A DNA stretch of 32,961 nucleotides from an uncultured Oscillospiraceae bacterium (lineage in GTDB: Bacteria; Bacillota; Clostridia; Oscillospirales; Acutalibacteraceae), in assembly GCA_905200265.1 (NCBI GenBank), contig CAJKJS010000001.1:1-32961 (forward strand), written 5' to 3'. The translations under genes were made by a program, and so were the position numbers. Under the pieces are notes generated by a model that was not told the DNA's origin, ran no database searches, and saw only the letters and a list, made by a program, of their open reading frames with translations. Shown in pieces: positions 22,852 through 30,699 of the stretch; the stretch's first letter is position 1, and every line of letters starts with the position of its first letter.

Positions 22852-24231
22852 GTGAAATTATGGGCAGGTAGTTTTCATAAAGAACTGGACCCGAAAACCA
22901 ATGATTTTAACTCATCCATTGCCGTAGACAGCCGTATGTTCCGCGAGGATATTGAGGGCAGTATCGCCCACGCCACGATGTTGGGCGAATGCGGCGTCAT
23001 TGACCGTGCGGAATCGGAAAAAATGGTGGAGGAACTGAAAAAGATCCGTGCCGATATTGAAAATGGGGCGATGGTTATCGACCCCAATGCAGAAGATATT
23101 CATACCGTCATCGAAGAAGAGCTCACAGCCCGGCTGGGGGATGCCGGCAAACGGCTTCATACGGCCCGTAGCCGTAACGACCAGGTGGCCGTGGATGTGC
23201 GGCTTTATCTGCGCCATGAATGCGACAACCTGATTGATATGTTGCGGGAACTGATTGGCGTATTGTGCGATAAGGCCGAAGAAGGCAGCAACATGGTTAT
23301 GCCCGGGTACACCCATTTGCAGCGGGCCCAGCCGATTACCTTTGGCCACCACCTGATGGCCTATGCGGAAATGTTCCTGCGGGATATGGGGCGGCTGCAA
23401 GACGCGAAAAAGCGCATGAACATTATGCCCCTGGGCAGTGGGGCGCTGGCCGGTACCACGTACCCCATTGACCGGTTCCGCACAGCGGAACTATTAGGGT
23501 TTGATGCGCCCTGCCGCAATAGTCTGGACGGCGTAGCCGACCGGGATTTCTGTGCCGAAATTGCGTCGGCGGTTTCCCTTGCTATGGTACACCTGTCCCG
23601 TTTTTCCGAAGAACTGGTGCTATGGTGCAGTTGGGAATTCCGGTTTGTCCGGTTAGATGATGCATTTTCCACCGGGTCCAGCATTATGCCCCAAAAGAAA
23701 ACCCCCGATATCGCCGAACTGGTGAGGGGCAAGAGCGGCCGGGTGTTTGGCGATTTGATGGGATTGCTTACCATGATGAAAGGGCTGCCCCTGGCGTATA
23801 ACAAGGACATGCAGGAAGATAAAGAGGCCGTGTTCGATGCGGTGGATACCCTGCGTATGTGCCTGACGGCGTTTACCCCCATGGTGCAGACCATGACCCT
23901 GCTGCCCGACAATATGAAAAAAGCGGCGGCTGGCGGGTTTATCAACGCCACCGATGTGGCCGATTATCTGGTGCACGAAAAAGGGCTGCCGTTCCGCGAT
24001 GCGTATCGCATGACCGGCGATCTGGTGGCCCGGTGTATGGAACTGGGTGAAACGCTGGAAAGCCTGCCTTTAAACGAATATCAGAAGGTGTGCGATCTGT
24101 TTGACGAAAAGGTGTATGAGGCCATCAGCCTGTCGACTTGTGTGAATGGCCGCACGGTGTATGGCGGACCGGCCCCCGACAATGTGCGGGCCATGGTCAA
24201 AGTAGTCCGGGAGGCGATTAAAAATGGCTAA
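22852..24231 (+). CDS. argH: Argininosuccinate lyase
   Basis: Splits argininosuccinate into arginine and fumarate; 459 residues, fumarase/aspartase superfamily, homotetramer. The start is GTG 22852 (KLWAGSFHKELDPKTNDF), with GGGGAGG at 22836-22842; the open frame reaches 22828 without a better start. HTARSRNDQVAVD, GYTHLQRAQPITFGHH and GSSIMPQKKTPDIAE are the three active-site regions. The last has Thr where the family signature GSSxMxxKxN has Asn. It overlaps argC by 8 nt. Confidence 0.96.
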   Translation: MKLWAGSFHKELDPKTNDFNSSIAVDSRMFREDIEGSIAHATMLGECGVIDRAESEKMVEELKKIRADIENGAMVIDPNAEDIHTVIEEELTARLGDAGKRLHTARSRNDQVAVDVRLYLRHECDNLIDMLRELIGVLCDKAEEGSNMVMPGYTHLQRAQPITFGHHLMAYAEMFLRDMGRLQDAKKRMNIMPLGSGALAGTTYPIDRFRTAELLGFDAPCRNSLDGVADRDFCAEIASAVSLAMVHLSRFSEELVLWCSWEFRFVRLDDAFSTGSSIMPQKKTPDIAELVRGKSGRVFGDLMGLLTMMKGLPLAYNKDMQEDKEAVFDAVDTLRMCLTAFTPMVQTMTLLPDNMKKAAAGGFINATDVADYLVHEKGLPFRDAYRMTGDLVARCMELGETLESLPLNEYQKVCDLFDEKVYEAISLSTCVNGRTVYGGPAPDNVRAMVKVVREAIKNG

Positions 24232-25165
24232 CTATCGTGTGTTTATTGATGGCAGTGCCGGTACGACGGGGCTGCGTATTCATGAACGGCTGCAAGAACG
24301 GCCGGAAATTGAACTGCTTGCGATTCACGAAGAAGACCGCAAAGATCTGCAAAAGCGGGCTGCGATGATCAACCAGGCGGATTTAGCGTTTTTGTGCCTG
24401 CCTGATGCGGCCGCCAAAGAAATTGTTCCGCTGATTGATCCGGCGGTGCGGGTACTGGATACCAGTACAGCCCATCGGGTAGCCCCTAATTGGGTGTACG
24501 GGTTCCCGGAACTACATGGGCGGCGGGCGCTGATTCGTGAAAGCACCCGAGTCGCGGTGCCCGGCTGCCACGCCAGCGGGTTTATTTCGCTGGTAGCGCC
24601 GTTGGTGGAAATGGGAGTCGTACCCGGTGATTACCCGTTTACCTGCCACAGTTTGACGGGATACAGCGGCGGTGGCAAGAAGATGATTGCCCAGTATGAA
24701 AGCTGCGCCCGCCCGGCGGAATATGACAGCCCTCGGGCGTACGGTCTGAGCCTTCACCACAAGCATCTGCCTGAAATGAAGGCGATCAGCGGCCTTGCGA
24801 CTCCGCCGATTTTCGTACCGATTGTGGCGGATTACTACTGCGGCATGCAGGTAACCGTACCGCTGCGCATGGAGCTGCTGCCGGGGCTCACACCAGAAAA
24901 GGTAGCCGAAACCCTTTATGCGTATTATGAAAAGGAATCCCAAGTGACGGTATATGCCCTGCAAGAAACGGCTCCCGATGGGTTTATGGCAGGCAATGCC
25001 GGGCGCGGGTCGGACCGGATGGACATTTTCCTCACCGCTTCCCCCGACGGAAGCCAAATGCTGCTTATCAGCCAGTTTGATAACCTGGGCAAAGGCAGCA
25101 GCGGGGCGGCGGTGCAGTGTATGAATATCATGCTGGGGCTGCCGGAGACGGCGGGCCTGGAATAA
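24224..25165 (+). CDS. argC: N-acetyl-gamma-glutamyl-phosphate reductase, short (type 2) form
   Basis: Reduces N-acetylglutamyl phosphate to the semialdehyde with NADPH. The 313 residues include the dinucleotide-binding GSAGTTG (10-16), DTSTAHR (about 79-85) and the catalytic Cys115 in VPGCHASG. The length and the motif spacing fit the short type 2 ArgC family; the longer form of about 345 residues is common in Firmicutes. It begins inside the argH end (8-nt overlap), so it is cotranslated. argJ follows 36 nt later. Confidence 0.94.
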   Translation: MANYRVFIDGSAGTTGLRIHERLQERPEIELLAIHEEDRKDLQKRAAMINQADLAFLCLPDAAAKEIVPLIDPAVRVLDTSTAHRVAPNWVYGFPELHGRRALIRESTRVAVPGCHASGFISLVAPLVEMGVVPGDYPFTCHSLTGYSGGGKKMIAQYESCARPAEYDSPRAYGLSLHHKHLPEMKAISGLATPPIFVPIVADYYCGMQVTVPLRMELLPGLTPEKVAETLYAYYEKESQVTVYALQETAPDGFMAGNAGRGSDRMDIFLTASPDGSQMLLISQFDNLGKGSSGAAVQCMNIMLGLPETAGLE

Positions 25166-25201
25166 CCGATAGAGGGAAGAAAAAGGAAGGGAGAATCAGC
25201 C

Positions 25202-26425
25202 ATGTATACAGAAGTACCGGGCGGCGTATGTGCAGCCAAAGGCTTTTCGGCCAGCGGGGTGCACTGCGGCATTCGCCCCAACCACCCGAAAGCGGACCTG
25301 GCGCTGATCAGCGCCGATGTACGGTGCGCGGCGGCGGGGGTTTATACCACGAATAAAGTCTGCGGGGCGCCCATTACGGTGGACCGCCTGCATTTGCAGG
25401 ATGGTTATGCCCAGGCCGTGATTGTCAATAGCGGCAACGCCAACACCTGCGCCGCTAACGGCGTGGAACTGGCACTTGCTACCTGCGGTTTAGTAGCAGA
25501 CAAATTGGGGATTCAAAAAGAAGATGTTTTGCCGGCTTCCACTGGTGTCATCGGCCAGCCCATGACCCTCACCCCCTTTGAAAAGGGGGTGCCCCTGGCG
25601 GTACAGGAACTGACTAAAGAGCCGTCCGGCAGTTTGCAGGCGGCCACAGCGATTATGACCACCGATACCTACCCGAAGGAATATGCGTTTTCGTTTACCC
25701 TGCACGGCAAAACCTGCCATCTGGGCGCGATTGGGAAAGGCAGCGGCATGATTGCCCCCAATATGGCCACCATGCTGGAATTCTACACCACCGATGTGGC
25801 GATCAGCCCCGCCATGCTGCAAAAGGCCCTCAAAGACGTGGTGCCGGGCACGTATAACCAGATGAGCGTGGACCGCGACACATCAACGAACGATACCGTA
25901 CTGATTTTGGCCAGCGGTTTGGCGGGCAACGAACCCATCACCGCCCCGGGCGAGGATTACGACGTATTTTATCAGGCACTGACGGCTATTGCGGAACACA
26001 TGTGCCGCGAACACGCTGGGGACGGCGAAGGCGCCAGCAAGCTGCTGGTGTGCGAAGTGTCCGGGGCGCCGGATCTGACAGTAGCCCGGGCCGTGAGCCG
26101 CAGCGTAGTGACCAGCGATTTGCTGAAAGCCGCCATGTTCGGTGAAGACGCCAACTGGGGCCGGATCTTGTGCGCAATCGGCTATACCCCGGGGGATTTT
26201 GACGTCAGCCGGGTCGATGTACGCTTACGTAGCCAGGCTGGTACCGTATGGGTGTGTGAAAACGCCGCCTATCATCCCTTCAGCGAAGAAGAAGCCGCTA
26301 AGGTGCTAAAAGAAAAAGAAATCGATATTTTGGTGGACATGAAGAGTGGGTCGTTCAGCGCCAAAGCCTGGGGCTGTGATTTGACGTACGACTATGTGAA
26401 GATTAACGGCGATTACCGCACCTGA
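25202..26425 (+). CDS. argJ: Glutamate N-acetyltransferase/ornithine acetyltransferase
   Basis: Transfers the acetyl group from N-acetylornithine to glutamate, making the pathway cyclic; some members also use acetyl-CoA. The 407-residue precursor is expected to cleave itself before Thr190 in GKGSGMIAPNMATML, which becomes the nucleophile of the beta chain. The oxyanion-hole region is PASTGVIGQP (about 111-120). GGAAGGGAG precedes the ATG. No argA or argE is seen in this cluster, consistent with ArgJ supplying both steps. Confidence 0.96.
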   Translation: MYTEVPGGVCAAKGFSASGVHCGIRPNHPKADLALISADVRCAAAGVYTTNKVCGAPITVDRLHLQDGYAQAVIVNSGNANTCAANGVELALATCGLVADKLGIQKEDVLPASTGVIGQPMTLTPFEKGVPLAVQELTKEPSGSLQAATAIMTTDTYPKEYAFSFTLHGKTCHLGAIGKGSGMIAPNMATMLEFYTTDVAISPAMLQKALKDVVPGTYNQMSVDRDTSTNDTVLILASGLAGNEPITAPGEDYDVFYQALTAIAEHMCREHAGDGEGASKLLVCEVSGAPDLTVARAVSRSVVTSDLLKAAMFGEDANWGRILCAIGYTPGDFDVSRVDVRLRSQAGTVWVCENAAYHPFSEEEAAKVLKEKEIDILVDMKSGSFSAKAWGCDLTYDYVKINGDYRT

Positions 26426-26439
26426 GGGGGAACGTGAGG

Positions 26440-27309
26440 ATGGAAGCGATGAAAATTTCCAATGCCGGCCGGGCCCAAATTCTGGTGCAGGCTTTGCCGT
26501 ATATCCAGCGGTTGGCCGGGAAGACCATTGTGGTCAAATATGGCGGTAACGCCATGATCAACGAAGAACTGAAAAACGCCGTGATGAACGATATCGTCAT
26601 GATGAAGGCCCTGGGGATCAACGTGGTGTTGGTGCACGGCGGCGGACCGGAAATCAACGCCATGCTGAAAAAAGTGGGCAAGGAAAGCCGGTTTGTCAAT
26701 GGTATGCGCTACACCGACGAAGAAACCATGGATATTGTACAGCAGGTGCTGGCCGGAAAAGTGAATAAAGCTCTGGTGCAGCTGCTGGAATCCCACCACG
26801 GTCGGGCCGTGGGGCTATGCGGGCTGGACGGCGGCATGCTCAAAGCCGATCGGCTGGTCGAAGGGGGCGTTGATTACGGTTATGTGGGGGAAATCCGTGA
26901 AGTGAACACCCACGTGATCGAAACCGCTACCCAGAACGGGTATGTGCCGATTATTGCCACAGTGGCCGGTGGGTATCACGGCGAAACGTACAACATCAAC
27001 GCCGACGTGGCAGCGGCCCGCATTGCGGCGTCGCTGGGCGCGTGCAAGTTGCTGCTGATGACCGACGTGTGCGGCCTGTTGCGGGATAAGGATGACGAAA
27101 GCACGATCATTCCCGTGGTGAATGTGAGCGAAGTGCCGAAGCTGAAGCGGGAAAAAATCATCAGCGGCGGCATGATCCCGAAAATTGACTGCTGTGTGGA
27201 AGCGGTGCGCCGCGGCGTACAGCGCGCCCACATTATTGACGGTCGGGTGCCCCATTCGCTGCTCATCGAACTGCTCACCGATGAGGGCATTGGCACCATG
27301 TTTTATTAA
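26440..27309 (+). CDS. argB: Acetylglutamate kinase, arginine-sensitive type
   Basis: Phosphorylates N-acetylglutamate. Of the possible starts I favour ATG 26440, 9 nt behind GAGGGGG (26424-26430); a GTG at 26434 is too close and an ATG at 26449 is possible. The 289 residues include VVKYGGNAM, LVHGGGPEIN and NINADVAAARIAASLGA. The N-terminal helix of about 25 residues before the kinase core, together with the C-terminal LLIELLTDEGIGTMFY, is the pattern of hexameric, arginine-inhibited enzymes, so feedback control by arginine is expected. Confidence 0.96.
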   Translation: MEAMKISNAGRAQILVQALPYIQRLAGKTIVVKYGGNAMINEELKNAVMNDIVMMKALGINVVLVHGGGPEINAMLKKVGKESRFVNGMRYTDEETMDIVQQVLAGKVNKALVQLLESHHGRAVGLCGLDGGMLKADRLVEGGVDYGYVGEIREVNTHVIETATQNGYVPIIATVAGGYHGETYNINADVAAARIAASLGACKLLLMTDVCGLLRDKDDESTIIPVVNVSEVPKLKREKIISGGMIPKIDCCVEAVRRGVQRAHIIDGRVPHSLLIELLTDEGIGTMFY

Positions 27310-27326
27310 AAAGGGGAGGCATCGCT

Positions 27327-28517
27327 ATGAATTTTGAAGCGGTACGGCAGCAGGAAAAAGAGAACCTGATGCCCACCTACGGCCGGTTCCCGGTAGCCCT
27401 GGTCAAAGGTAAGGGTGTGTACGCGACCGACACGGAAGGAAAACAGTACATTGATTTTGGCAGCGGCATCGGCGTGAATGCCCTTGGCTGGTGCGATGAA
27501 GGCTGGGTGAAAGCCGTGAGCAAACAGGCCGCTACCCTGCAACATATCAGCAACCTGTATTACAGCCCCGTGCAAACGGAATTGGCGGCCGATTTATGCC
27601 GGTTGTCGGGCTTTTCTAAAGTGTTTTTCGGCAACTCCGGCGCCGAAGCCAACGAATGCGCCATTAAACTGGCTCGGAAATACGGCGAGAGCCGCTCGGA
27701 AAGCTGCAAACGCATTTTGACGCTGTGCAATTCGTTCCATGGCCGCACAATCACGACGCTGGCCGCTACGGGACAGGATGAATTCCACCACCATTTTGAC
27801 CCCTTTACCGAAGGGTTCGACTATGCGCCCATTAACGATATTGAAAAAGTGAGAGAAGCTCTCACGCCCGACACCTGTGCCGTGATGATCGAACTGATCC
27901 AGGGCGAAGGCGGCGTGTTTATGTTGGACAAAGACTTTGTCAAGCAGCTGCGGGCTCTGTGCGATGAAACCGGCGCTCTGTTGATGGTGGACGAAGTGCA
28001 GACGGGCATAGGCCGTACCGGTACGCTGTATTGTTTTGAACAGTACGGTATCCGTCCCGATGTGGTGACTTCGGCCAAAGGCCTGGGTGGAGGTATGCCC
28101 ATTGGGGCGTGCCTGTGCAGCCAGGAATTGGGGCAGGTGCTCTCCGGCGGTATGCACGGTTCCACCTTTGGCGGCGGCCCGGTGGTCTGTGCAGCGGCGC
28201 GGTACATGTTGTCCCGTATTGCCCAGCCGGACTTTTTACAGGAAGTAGCCGAAAAGGGCGAATACCTGAAAAAAGCGCTTGCTACGGTACCGCAGCTTTG
28301 CAATGTGCGCGGTATGGGATTGATGGTAGGGGCCGATGTGCGGCCCGAAACGGGGCTGACGTCCGGCGATGTAGCGAACCGCTGCCTGCAAAACGGTATG
28401 CTGGTACTCACGGCCCACAAAGCTGTGCGCTTTTTGCCGCCGCTCACGATCACCAGAGAAGAAATTGACGAAGGCGTAGCCATTTTGAAAAACGCCCTGA
28501 AAGGAGCGGGCGTATGA
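27327..28517 (+). CDS. argD: Acetylornithine aminotransferase
   Basis: PLP-dependent class III aminotransferase converting N-acetylglutamate semialdehyde to N-acetylornithine; 396 residues. The Schiff-base Lys251 is in TSAKGLGGG, the PLP-ring Asp222 in VDEVQTGIGRTG, and the phosphate-binding segment is NSGAEANE (about 103-110). GGGGAGG precedes the ATG. Its stop overlaps the argF start as ATGA (28514-28517). It might also act in lysine synthesis, as many ArgD do. Confidence 0.95.
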   Translation: MNFEAVRQQEKENLMPTYGRFPVALVKGKGVYATDTEGKQYIDFGSGIGVNALGWCDEGWVKAVSKQAATLQHISNLYYSPVQTELAADLCRLSGFSKVFFGNSGAEANECAIKLARKYGESRSESCKRILTLCNSFHGRTITTLAATGQDEFHHHFDPFTEGFDYAPINDIEKVREALTPDTCAVMIELIQGEGGVFMLDKDFVKQLRALCDETGALLMVDEVQTGIGRTGTLYCFEQYGIRPDVVTSAKGLGGGMPIGACLCSQELGQVLSGGMHGSTFGGGPVVCAAARYMLSRIAQPDFLQEVAEKGEYLKKALATVPQLCNVRGMGLMVGADVRPETGLTSGDVANRCLQNGMLVLTAHKAVRFLPPLTITREEIDEGVAILKNALKGAGV

Positions 28518-29437
28518 AACACCTCACAAGGCTGATGGATCTATCGAGCGAAGAAATCCGCGATATTTTAAACCTGGCGGATCAGCTCAAATATGAAACC
28601 AAGCACAACATTCCCCATCCCCACTTGCAGGGGAAAACTCTGGGCATGATTTTCGAAAAAGTAAGTACCCGTACCCGGGTTTCTTTCGAAGCCGGTATGT
28701 ACCAGCTGGGGGGGCATGCACTGTTTTTGTCCGCCCGGGATTTGCAGATGTTCCGTGGCGAACCGGTAGAAGACACGGCCCGTACCCTGTCGCGGTATGT
28801 TAACGGTTTGATGATTCGCACCTTTGATCAGGGGGAAGTGGACAATTTTGCCCGGTATGGGAGTGTGCCTGTTATTAACGGTATGACCGATTTTGCCCAT
28901 CCGTGCCAGGTGTTGGCCGATCTGATGACAATACGGGAGTACAAAGGCAGCCTGGAAGGGCTGAAAATGGCGTATATCGGTGACGGCAACAACATGTGCA
29001 ACAGCCTGATTGTGGGGGCGCTGCAAACTGGTATGCGTATCAGCGTGGCATGTCCGAAAGGGTATGAACCTGCCCCTGAAGTACTGGCGTTTGCCGAAAA
29101 ATATGGCGATGCATTTGAACTGACGCACGATCCGCTCAAAGCCGCCGAAAATGCCGACGATGTGCAGACCGATGTGTGGGTTTCCTCCGGGATGGAAAGC
29201 GAAAGCGAACAGCGCCACCGGGATTTTGCCGGGTATGGCGTTACGGCGGAAGTTATGGCCGCTGCCCGGGAAGATGCGATTTTGCAGCACCCGCTACCAG
29301 CTCATCGGGGTGAAGAAATCAGCGGCGAGCTATTCGAAGCGCACGCCGGAGAAATTTTCGACGAAGCGGAAAATCGCCTGCATGCCCAGAAAGCCGTTTT
29401 GATGAAACTGCTGGGCGGCGAAGGCGTCCGCGTATAA
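28514..29437 (+). CDS. argF: Ornithine carbamoyltransferase-like enzyme with altered ornithine-site motifs
   Basis: Expected to make citrulline from ornithine and carbamoyl phosphate; 307 residues. The carbamoyl-phosphate site is standard: STRTR at 51-55 and HPCQ at 129-132. Two ornithine-site motifs differ from the family: the SMG loop reads SSG (224-226, in DVWVSSGMESE), and the HCLP motif reads HPLP (259-262, in QHPLPAHRGEEI). HPLP is the form of aspartate carbamoyltransferases, but the rest, including AHRGEEI, is ornithine-type. Placement as the last arg gene argues for ornithine as substrate. Coupled to argD by a 4-nt overlap. Confidence 0.9.
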   Translation: MKHLTRLMDLSSEEIRDILNLADQLKYETKHNIPHPHLQGKTLGMIFEKVSTRTRVSFEAGMYQLGGHALFLSARDLQMFRGEPVEDTARTLSRYVNGLMIRTFDQGEVDNFARYGSVPVINGMTDFAHPCQVLADLMTIREYKGSLEGLKMAYIGDGNNMCNSLIVGALQTGMRISVACPKGYEPAPEVLAFAEKYGDAFELTHDPLKAAENADDVQTDVWVSSGMESESEQRHRDFAGYGVTAEVMAAAREDAILQHPLPAHRGEEISGELFEAHAGEIFDEAENRLHAQKAVLMKLLGGEGVRV

Positions 29438-29450
29438 GGCTGGCAATCCT

Positions 29451-30173
29451 ATGAATCAGAAACCAGTGATTGGCATTGTGGCCGGATTTGAACCGGGGAT
29501 GGGGTCCCCGGGGGTGGGCATGTTTGCCGAAAGTGCCGACTATGTACGTTCGGTAGTGCTGGCAGGTGGGGTGCCCGTATTGCTGCCCGTAACGGGCGAA
29601 ATCCCCGATGCCCAAAGTGTAGCACTGCTGGACGGACTGCTGTTGCCGGGCGGTGGCGATGTGGCGCCCCATTTGTACGGGCAGGACCCCATAAAGGGCA
29701 TGGGTGCGACCTGTGTAACGAAAGACCGGTTTGAAATAGCGCTTTTAAAAATCTGTCTGGCGCAGCATAAACCGGTTATGGGCGTATGCCGTGGGCTGCA
29801 GGTGATCAATGTGGCCCTGGGCGGCACCTTGATTCAGGATTTACCTACCGGTACGGCTTCCCTACAGGAACATCGTGGCAGCATGGAAACCAGGGATGAG
29901 CCGTTCCATCGGGTGTATTTTACTCCTGGCAGCCGGCTACATGATATGGCGGGGCAAGATAGTTTGCTTACAAATTCTTACCACCACCAGGCTATTGACC
30001 GGCTAGCTCCCGGGCTGCGGGCTACAGCCTACACCGCCGACGGTGTGATTGAAGGGGTAGAAGACGAAACCGGACTTTTATATGCCGTACAGTTCCACCC
30101 GGAAAACTTCACCCGGCGATTCCCCGATTTTGTGCGCTTTTTTACGCCGCTTTGCGAAAAGGCGGCCCATTGA
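29451..30173 (+). CDS. Class I glutamine amidotransferase-like hydrolase (peptidase C26, PuuD-like)
   Basis: 240 residues. The nucleophile Cys113 is in MGVCRGLQVINVALGG and the His216/Glu218 pair in QFHPEN, giving the complete Cys-His-Glu triad. The glycine-rich LLLPGGGDVAPHLYG (about 63-77) is typical of gamma-glutamyl-gamma-aminobutyrate hydrolase family members, which split gamma-glutamyl amides. The substrate here is unknown. It starts 13 nt after argF with only a weak AAGG site, so it probably depends on upstream translation. Its place in the arg operon suggests recycling of a gamma-glutamyl compound to glutamate (inference). Confidence 0.88.
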   Translation: MNQKPVIGIVAGFEPGMGSPGVGMFAESADYVRSVVLAGGVPVLLPVTGEIPDAQSVALLDGLLLPGGGDVAPHLYGQDPIKGMGATCVTKDRFEIALLKICLAQHKPVMGVCRGLQVINVALGGTLIQDLPTGTASLQEHRGSMETRDEPFHRVYFTPGSRLHDMAGQDSLLTNSYHHQAIDRLAPGLRATAYTADGVIEGVEDETGLLYAVQFHPENFTRRFPDFVRFFTPLCEKAAH

Positions 30174-30193
30174 CAAAAAAGGAGGCAGCAGCC

Positions 30194-30592
30194 ATGAAGA
30201 AAAAAGTGGTTCCTGTTTTTGTGGGCATCCTCATGGTGCTTGTGGCTGTGGGGAGCTATTTCCTCGGATACAAAACGGCGTATGGCCGTTTGGAAGAAGG
30301 AGCGGGGGATACACTCCCTCAAACCTTTTACGCCACCATTACGGAGCGGGACGATGATTTCTTCGCGGTAGAGGGCCTTTCCGTCAATGACCTCAATTTC
30401 CGGGGCGATTTTACCTTTACCATCACGACGGATACCATCCTTATGTGGCGGGGGGAAACTCTTACTTCGGAAGAATTGCAGGTAGGTGACCGGGTAGCGG
30501 TAACATTTGACGGCACCATACAGGAAACATACCCGGCGGTTTTGACCGGTATTTGTCAAATTCAACTACTGGAAGACGAACGAAATAAATAA
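30194..30592 (+). CDS. Small signal-anchored protein, DUF3221-like
   Basis: 132 residues from ATG 30194, with AAAGGAGG 8 nt upstream; the open frame extends to 30152 but overlaps the previous gene. It begins MKKKVVPVFVGILMVLVAVG, a signal anchor, then a single beta-rich domain with TFYATITERDDDFFAVEGL, TITTDTILMWRG, LQVGDRVAVTFDG and IQETYPAVLTGI. This pattern resembles DUF3221/YobA-type OB-like domains. That similarity is judged by eye and is moderate. Last gene of the arginine transcript. Confidence 0.78.
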   Translation: MKKKVVPVFVGILMVLVAVGSYFLGYKTAYGRLEEGAGDTLPQTFYATITERDDDFFAVEGLSVNDLNFRGDFTFTITTDTILMWRGETLTSEELQVGDRVAVTFDGTIQETYPAVLTGICQIQLLEDERNK

Positions 30593-30631
30593 AAAAAGAG
30601 GCGGTTCCCCCAAATGGGACCGCCTCTTTTT
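30593..30631 (+). terminator. Intrinsic terminator of the arginine operon
   Basis: AAAAAGAGGCGGT-T-CCC (30593-30609) pairs with GGGACCGCCTCTTTTT (30616-30631): about 16 bp with one bulged T, a short loop, and a T run at 30627-30631. The A tract on the 5' side may allow function in both directions. Confidence 0.93.
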
Positions 30632-30634
30632 GCG

Positions 30635-30663
30635 TTGACAGGGAAACACAGGCTGGTTATAAT
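30635..30663 (+). promoter_or_regulatory. Perfect consensus sigma-A promoter of the marR-hydrolase gene
   Basis: -35 TTGACA (30635-30640), a 17-bp spacer and -10 TATAAT (30658-30663): both hexamers and the spacing are exact consensus. It begins immediately after the terminator of the arginine operon. Such a strong promoter normally requires a repressor, which fits the overlapping dyad and the MarR domain downstream. Confidence 0.92.
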
Positions 30664-30682
30664 AAGTAGTACACTACCTATT
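30661..30682 (+). promoter_or_regulatory. 22-bp dyad, predicted MarR operator
   Basis: The core GTAGT-AC-ACTAC (30666-30677) is a perfect inverted repeat, and outer AATA (30661-30664) and TATT (30679-30682) extend it with one mismatched position between. It overlaps the last bases of the -10 and the transcription start, so binding would block initiation. Size and symmetry suit a MarR dimer. Confidence 0.75.
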
Positions 30683-30699
30683 GAAAGAAGGAAAAAAAG

